36,129 bases of DNA from a virus, in the IMG/VR virus record IMGVR_UViG_3300042301_004503, positions 1 to 36,129 of that record; one strand, 5' to 3'. A program made the position numbers and the translations under genes. The number at the start of each line of letters is the position of its first letter. The first letter of the stretch is position 1. Below the pieces are notes generated by a model, which saw only the letters and a list, made by a program, of their open reading frames with translations, was not told the DNA's origin and did not search any database. Shown piece by piece: positions 31,701 through 36,129 of this stretch.

Positions 31701-34700
31701 GAGTTTTCCATCAAAGTAGCATCTAGACCTTTTCTATAAGCAGATATGTGTTCCATTATAGAAGTTTGATTAGCAGATGAATCATTTAACTCAGCTAAGT
31801 TTGCTATTAATCCTATGTAATTACGTAGTAACATTTCTACATCTTTTCTATCTTCTTCTTTAAGTTTTTGTTTATTAATAAAAGTAGCTACACTTTCATA
31901 GTTATAAAAAGTACTATCTAAAATATCATCTATAAGATTTTTAAATATTCTAATAGCGTTTGGATTTTCTATTGTATTATATTCTGCTACATCATGTATA
32001 TATTTCAAATCAGCTTTGTAATTACCAGTTGTAATATCACTCATTGAAAACTCTTCGTAAGTTTCATAAGTAGGTTTAGGTTCATTATTTAAAAAAGCAT
32101 GAGTATTTACTAAGTTAAAGATTAATTTTTTATAAGTATTAGCAACCGTAGATTTTTTAGTGTCATCAAAAACTCCTCCTTGATTTTCTACTCTAGTTAA
32201 AGAATGATTTATGATTTTATTATTTACATAATCCATTGTCAATTGTAATGGTACGTGGGTAGTTAATTGTAAAACATAACTAGTATTTTCAGTAGTCAAT
32301 CCTATATTACTAGGATCTTGATTATTAGCAGCATCCACTGTTATATTCACAGCTTGTCTACTTAAATCTCTTAAAAAATAAACTTTCTTAGGATCAGCAG
32401 GGTCTTTTACATAAACTTTATCTAACTTATATAAACCTTCAGTGTTAACTAAATTTTCAGGTTCTTCTTCTAAAGTAAAATAATTAAAAGTCTTAGCGTC
32501 TTCTTGAGTTATATCTTCAAAATTTAAAATACTATTTAAGTTAAGATCTCCAAATTCTCTACCTATATCTTCAGTAATAGGTTTATCTCCGTAATAAAAA
32601 TACATAGGTCTAGGATTATATAAACCTATTCTTTGTCCAATTGCATTAATTTGAGACCACATTACAGCTATTCCTAACATCTTTTTAGCACCCATATTAT
32701 TATTAGTGATAAAAGATTGAAATACAGAAGAATTTACAGAATTACTTTGAGCTCTGTTAAACATTTCTAATATTTCATTAGTTTTATTAAAAGCAGGTTT
32801 TTTAATCTTTTCTTCTCTTTCCTTAAGTTTAGCTTTTATGTCTTCAACTTCTTTGTTTTCTTGAGGCGTTAAAACTTTATCATAATAATAAGGGCTTATG
32901 TATATGTTATAGAAAGTATCAATAATATCATTTTCTAAAGATTTTTTAGAAATAGGTAAAGCTTGATTAAAGTTTTCCTCAGTTAAACCTAATTGTTTAA
33001 ATTTTACTTTTTCTTTTAATGGTAATGTTTTTAAATAATCTTCTAAACTATCATATTTTCCTAATTTTTTTAAAGTAGGTAAGCCTTTTTCATTTTTACT
33101 AAGATTATAGTTACTGAATAATAAGTTAATTTTATCAACGTCAAAATCCGATCCCATAGATACAAGGATAATGTTTGGAACAATTGACATGTTACCATGC
33201 TCTGTAAGATCTGTAAAACCCACTATTTTAAATGGATATCCAGAAGAAGGACCTTGATAAGGAATACGATAACCTATTGTTTTTAACAAATCTGGATCTA
33301 TTAAATCAGTATTTAAAGTACCATCTTCATTAGTAAAATCTTTTAAGCTTAAAGGGTTTTTATTATTATCAAAGAAGTTAAAAGGAACTACTATTTCAGC
33401 AGGTAATACAGTATAATTTTCAGATAATTCTTTTAACTCTTCCTCCATTGCTTTATATAAACCCTTTTTTCTCAACTCCTCATCTTTAATATTTTTAAAA
33501 GCAAGTAAAGGATTATTTATCATATCCTTTAACTCTGAATGTCTTTTTAATAAAGCACTATTTTCAGCTTCATTTAATTCTACACCATTAGCATCTCCTA
33601 ATCTAATAGGTTTTAAATTTTCTGCTTTAGATTTAGAAGATATTAAAGCAATTCCTTTTTGAGGTATTACATCTGTTACATTATCTTCATTTAATTCTAG
33701 AGAAGGTTCAAATGTAAATACATCTGGTGCTTGAATAGTAGATAAACCTGGAAATTTTAAGTTTAATACTTTTTTAGTAAATGCAGATGTTAATTTAAAT
33801 TCAAGTCCTCTAATAGAAGATAAAGGCTTTAAAAATCCCTGTCTAACTAAACCATCTTCTCCTGTATAATCAATTATTTCTAAGTTTTCTTCTAAGTCTA
33901 AATCATCTTTTGATACATTTAATAAGAATCTTTTAAATCCTGCAAAGTTTTCATCTGCTTTAAAACTTAATTTTAAATCAGGAGAATTTATTTTTATTTT
34001 ATTTAAATCTTCTTTAGAGTTTATATTATCTAAATCTATAATATTTTCACCATCTAACAAAGAAGCTCCAAATTCTTTTAAGAAATCTTTTAATTTTAAT
34101 AAAGTTAAATTAGATAAGTCATTATATAAAGAATCTGCTACAGTATTCATATTAGAATTTTTACCAGATTTGTCTATAATAGGTACATTTAAAGGAGTTC
34201 CTCCTGGTAAACTTACTACCATTTGTGTAGCTAAGGCTACTTTCTCTTTAAAATCATTTTGAGTATTTAACTGATTAAATCTATAATTATAATTATTTAT
34301 AGTGATGTTTGTTTTTCTAGTATTAAAACTTAATTCTTGGTCTTTTTTATTAAATTTAAAGAAGTCTTTATTGATTGAGTACTTACCATTTACATTTGTG
34401 ATTAAAGGAGTCTTATTATCAGATAAATGCTGTTTAATACCAGATGAAAATATTGTAGTATGTATATTGTTATATAAAGACATTTCTCTCCATTGTCCTA
34501 AGAGATTATTAGTTTTATAATTAGATCCAACTAAAAACTGAGCACTTTTTAAATAGTTTACATAAGTAGAAGTATCTGTAATTTGAATTCTAGACGCCTC
34601 CATAGGTTTTAATGGATTCAATACTAAATCAACTACAGTTAAAGGAATCATTTCTTTTGTTCCATCTGAATTAACTTTTTCAAATTGAGGATTATCTTTT

Positions 34701-36129
34701 TCTACTTCTTTAAAAATTTCTTCACTTTGACTGAAATAACTATTAAAAGGAAGTTCTGCTTTATTTTGAAAAATAATTATATCTCCATCTTCATCTTTTG
34801 TAACTTCAAAATTTAATGTAGTATCTTTACCAAGAATATTTTTAACTATAGTAAAAGCTTTTTTATTACTTTTTAAAGTTTTTACAGCTTCTTTTTGAAC
34901 ACTTTTTCTAAACTCATAGTAATCTCTTTCATTTAAGTGTAACCATTTTAAAACAGACATTCTTTGATTATTACCAGCTATAAAACCATTTGCTAATTGT
35001 GTATTGAAAGCTGATATAGTAGTCATTAATTGAGCTGCATCTGTAGCATCTTTTTCTTTCATAAATTGATCATACATAAGATTTGCTAAATCTTTTTTAT
35101 CTTGTGTATAATTTTCTGAAAAAACTAATTCTCCGTTTTCTACAGTATAATCGGTTCCAGCAATAGATAATATTAACTCTTTAGCTAAAGGTTCTTTTAT
35201 TTTTAAATCTGCAGAAATAGCTGTTAAATAAAATTCCTCTTCATAGTTAAATAAATCTCCACCTCCTGATAATTTAGCATACCTTTTAGTAATCTCTTCT
35301 GCTAATTTCTTTAACTCATCAAAGCTTACAATATCTACATTATTTTGTTCTTCATTTAATTTTAATTTAAATAATTGTTGAAAAAAAGTAGCACCTGTTT
35401 TTTCTTTTATTAAAGTCTTTTGATCTTTAGCGGTATAAGCTGAATCTTCTATAATACCTAATACTTCATACTCTGTATTAACTGCTTTATCAGCTAAAAC
35501 TAAATATTTTGCTACATCAAATATTAATTTTCTAGCAATATTACCATGAGTTTCTGAAGATTCTAATCCTAAAGAATCATTCCAATTTGAATCATAATAA
35601 GTAGTAATTACTGTTTCTTCTATTTTAGGTTGATTTGAACTAAAGTCTTCTGTTTCTTCTGAACTATAAAGATTAAAAATCTTTTTAATTTTTTTAAACG
35701 TAGTTTCATTTACATTAAATAAATCTTGTAAACCTGTTGCGTTTACATTAATAACCCCTAGTTCTTTTAATTGATTTATTTTATCATGGATCTCAGTTAA
35801 AAATGAAACTTGAGGTATAGTTTCATTTTTTATAAAATCAGAATAAGCTTCAAAATTTAATTTTTCTAACTGTAAATTTGCTGTTAAACTATTTACTAAA
35901 CTTTCTAATTTTTTAACAGAAGTTGACTCTTTATTATTGGCTATATTTTGATACCAATTTACAAACTCTTCTGTGTTATTTAATAATGGAAAAGTATTTA
36001 TGAAACAAGCTGTTGGTATTAAAAGAGTCCCATCTTTCATTTTAGGATGATTTGGACTCAAATCTTCAAAGTTGTTTTCTTTAGCTTCTTTCCATAAAGC
36101 TTCTATTCTTTGAAGCTCTTGTTTAACTC
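28757..36129 (-). CDS. crAss-like virion RNA polymerase, giant protein (5' end outside the window)
   Basis: The frame stays open to the right edge, so the product has at least 2456 residues and its start is off-window; the TTG at 36061 is internal. Counted from that TTG, R932-I-P-Y-Q-G-P-S-S and G-S-D972-F-D974-V-D976-K-I-N form the hallmark pair of the crAss-like phage RNA polymerase. The three aspartates are the DxDxD metal-binding loop of a double-psi beta-barrel active site, related to cellular two-barrel RNA polymerases and to eukaryotic RNA-dependent RNA polymerases. In phage phi14:2 the homologue (gp66) is packaged and transcribes early genes. The long N- and C-terminal parts have no recognisable motif. 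The bases beyond 36061 continue the same frame without a stop. Confidence 0.88.
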   Translation of the reverse strand, partial: VKQELQRIEALWKEAKENNFEDLSPNHPKMKDGTLLIPTACFINTFPLLNNTEEFVNWYQNIANNKESTSVKKLESLVNSLTANLQLEKLNFEAYSDFIKNETIPQVSFLTEIHDKINQLKELGVINVNATGLQDLFNVNETTFKKIKKIFNLYSSEETEDFSSNQPKIEETVITTYYDSNWNDSLGLESSETHGNIARKLIFDVAKYLVLADKAVNTEYEVLGIIEDSAYTAKDQKTLIKEKTGATFFQQLFKLKLNEEQNNVDIVSFDELKKLAEEITKRYAKLSGGGDLFNYEEEFYLTAISADLKIKEPLAKELILSIAGTDYTVENGELVFSENYTQDKKDLANLMYDQFMKEKDATDAAQLMTTISAFNTQLANGFIAGNNQRMSVLKWLHLNERDYYEFRKSVQKEAVKTLKSNKKAFTIVKNILGKDTTLNFEVTKDEDGDIIIFQNKAELPFNSYFSQSEEIFKEVEKDNPQFEKVNSDGTKEMIPLTVVDLVLNPLKPMEASRIQITDTSTYVNYLKSAQFLVGSNYKTNNLLGQWREMSLYNNIHTTIFSSGIKQHLSDNKTPLITNVNGKYSINKDFFKFNKKDQELSFNTRKTNITINNYNYRFNQLNTQNDFKEKVALATQMVVSLPGGTPLNVPIIDKSGKNSNMNTVADSLYNDLSNLTLLKLKDFLKEFGASLLDGENIIDLDNINSKEDLNKIKINSPDLKLSFKADENFAGFKRFLLNVSKDDLDLEENLEIIDYTGEDGLVRQGFLKPLSSIRGLEFKLTSAFTKKVLNLKFPGLSTIQAPDVFTFEPSLELNEDNVTDVIPQKGIALISSKSKAENLKPIRLGDANGVELNEAENSALLKRHSELKDMINNPLLAFKNIKDEELRKKGLYKAMEEELKELSENYTVLPAEIVVPFNFFDNNKNPLSLKDFTNEDGTLNTDLIDPDLLKTIGYRIPYQGPSSGYPFKIVGFTDLTEHGNMSIVPNIILVSMGSDFDVDKINLLFSNYNLSKNEKGLPTLKKLGKYDSLEDYLKTLPLKEKVKFKQLGLTEENFNQALPISKKSLENDIIDTFYNIYISPYYYDKVLTPQENKEVEDIKAKLKEREEKIKKPAFNKTNEILEMFNRAQSNSVNSSVFQSFITNNNMGAKKMLGIAVMWSQINAIGQRIGLYNPRPMYFYYGDKPITEDIGREFGDLNLNSILNFEDITQEDAKTFNYFTLEEEPENLVNTEGLYKLDKVYVKDPADPKKVYFLRDLSRQAVNITVDAANNQDPSNIGLTTENTSYVLQLTTHVPLQLTMDYVNNKIINHSLTRVENQGGVFDDTKKSTVANTYKKLIFNLVNTHAFLNNEPKPTYETYEEFSMSDITTGNYKADLKYIHDVAEYNTIENPNAIRIFKNLIDDILDSTFYNYESVATFINKQKLKEEDRKDVEMLLRNYIGLIANLAELNDSSANQTSIMEHISAYRKGLDATLMENSFEDNVHAQMSKKIHPDVLKRLDEEFTGKSYHYKRLFNSLFADKDNTFTFESSELMKSTFNTITEITNNPKLSKAQLDLLRESTFNFLISGSSILKDVFQITENINDIKKYFNENTDVLKNSLIQLKQTLRENNLTIPPFLDKIEFTTGENPLMGLVYSKETFTQTVSDFETAYEISFENQEVNDQYQRFISNFLIYALTTNTSMYGYASILPFMPASIEKKIRLPFYLNQAIHKFKNINPELEGEDLRNYNNYVKYYQDQILRNNPSLIGKIVYEKNNPFTIEQSVRGINTVISFNKENNPGNEYFKLYVKRNEEKQVDYIIYRKIDETEDTFTYQAVTELTNDYNNTEDINSDFESKIIFNPQFVKSNVANITGTTEKAIKIVDSILYTLYEIEKTRKSNFNLLNIVEVGSYNKTTTLLEKYKTIRLLLETDGRIDKTTKDFISEFEKKQIVNNIEDILSMFEKLVKKIEPSLPDLTFQSSGISAPLTKNNTRPFDLTSLLYSLNSINKLYGTKPVDFNVDKLRIDLHNLGFKYNNLQNIGNFKKEFGDILKAYLEQGKYVDSEGNEKIPLKEMNESFYKDFEKLLADLFYNKVNGQYTTVKENYYTVFSPKITEPNFYLKYRISKSLDDVKNKDLNKLIEEVNLSNIVLNNFFKVYSDIDPVSINLNTFKTVSSIIDDDETMYKKVKNNITYLINNSNDLITVEFDKEFESSVKDNDIKFKFVKSVDGEIFITVFKNNEAIDERSLELTEDESSFNSDSVKTLQGFVKQYGLPSLSNLKFSFLENDPEVSEINLNVNNPLKVISEAIVKNQLKAFPLIESVLKNKGNDVNISFYNNPTKTGSKNQLIFSVRYKQNNGKMSEPVFYKTVKDYLQPIHPSNKSLYESLIDLENKGSFTKIENKDSLKSKVKVDLTLDDFLPKTITKSFLEKVYSKEIGGDKVDTLYTHFTFNPEELEKFKEIIFNNDSYLQELILRKNCG

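Noticed and set aside
34302-34520. Plus-strand ORFs within the giant minus-strand genes (also at 29301 and 30692)
   Set aside because: All lie antisense to long continuous coding frames and have the hydrophobic composition typical of shadow ORFs.
36061-36129. TTG at 36061 as the start of the giant polymerase
   Set aside because: The frame continues without a stop to base 36129 with normal coding composition, so the start is outside the window.
1-36129. CRISPR array, insertion sequence or integration site
   Set aside because: No regularly spaced repeats, transposase, integrase or terminal inverted repeats were seen.

Overview
The window is a piece of a very AT-rich, tightly packed double-stranded DNA phage genome. 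It most resembles a crAss-like phage (Crassvirales) of a Bacteroidota host. The evidence is a giant minus-strand protein with the R-I-P-x-Q and G-S-D-F-D-x-D-K signatures of the crAss-like virion RNA polymerase, a second giant protein beside it, a replication and nucleotide-metabolism operon on the opposite strand, A-rich leaders with little sign of Shine-Dalgarno sequences, and small phage gene families common in Bacteroidota phages. The assignment rests on recalled motifs, not on a search. The standard code fits: TAA, TGA and TAG all end genes.

Region 1 (1-12315, plus strand) is a replication and dNTP operon. It holds the end of a Toprim primase, an unknown gene, a metallopeptidase-like/VWA protein and its MoxR AAA+ partner, an unknown gene, a GP88-family protein, a PD-(D/E)XK nuclease, two unknown genes, a family A DNA polymerase, and class I ribonucleotide reductase NrdB and NrdA. 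The VWA and MoxR genes are each split by a group I intron without an ORF. Intron 1 (1255-1553) sits inside the HExxH motif and intron 2 (2675-3012) inside the Walker A motif. Removing each intron at a T|...G| junction restores the reading frame and the exact motif.

Region 2 (12316-23928, plus strand) is a cassette of mostly small genes. It includes a structured RNA or terminator region (12591-12697), a hairpin terminator (13130-13159), and a free-standing GIY-YIG homing endonuclease that starts inside the gene before it. It also has a MazG/MazZ-like DUF5664 protein, ThyX, a spore-photoproduct-lyase-like radical SAM protein, an HNH homing endonuclease, a DUF5522-like Cys-rich protein, a primase-like protein, an SF2 helicase and an SH3-barrel small protein. 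Stop-start overlaps are frequent, so translational coupling is likely.

Region 3 (23932-36129, minus strand) converges on region 2 at a strong bidirectional terminator (23932-23969). It holds a 1576-residue virion-type protein and, upstream of it, the RNA polymerase of at least 2456 residues, which runs off the right edge of the window. By analogy with crAss-like phages, the polymerase is probably packaged and injected to transcribe early genes. The plus-strand genes then make dNTPs, replicate DNA and process ends.
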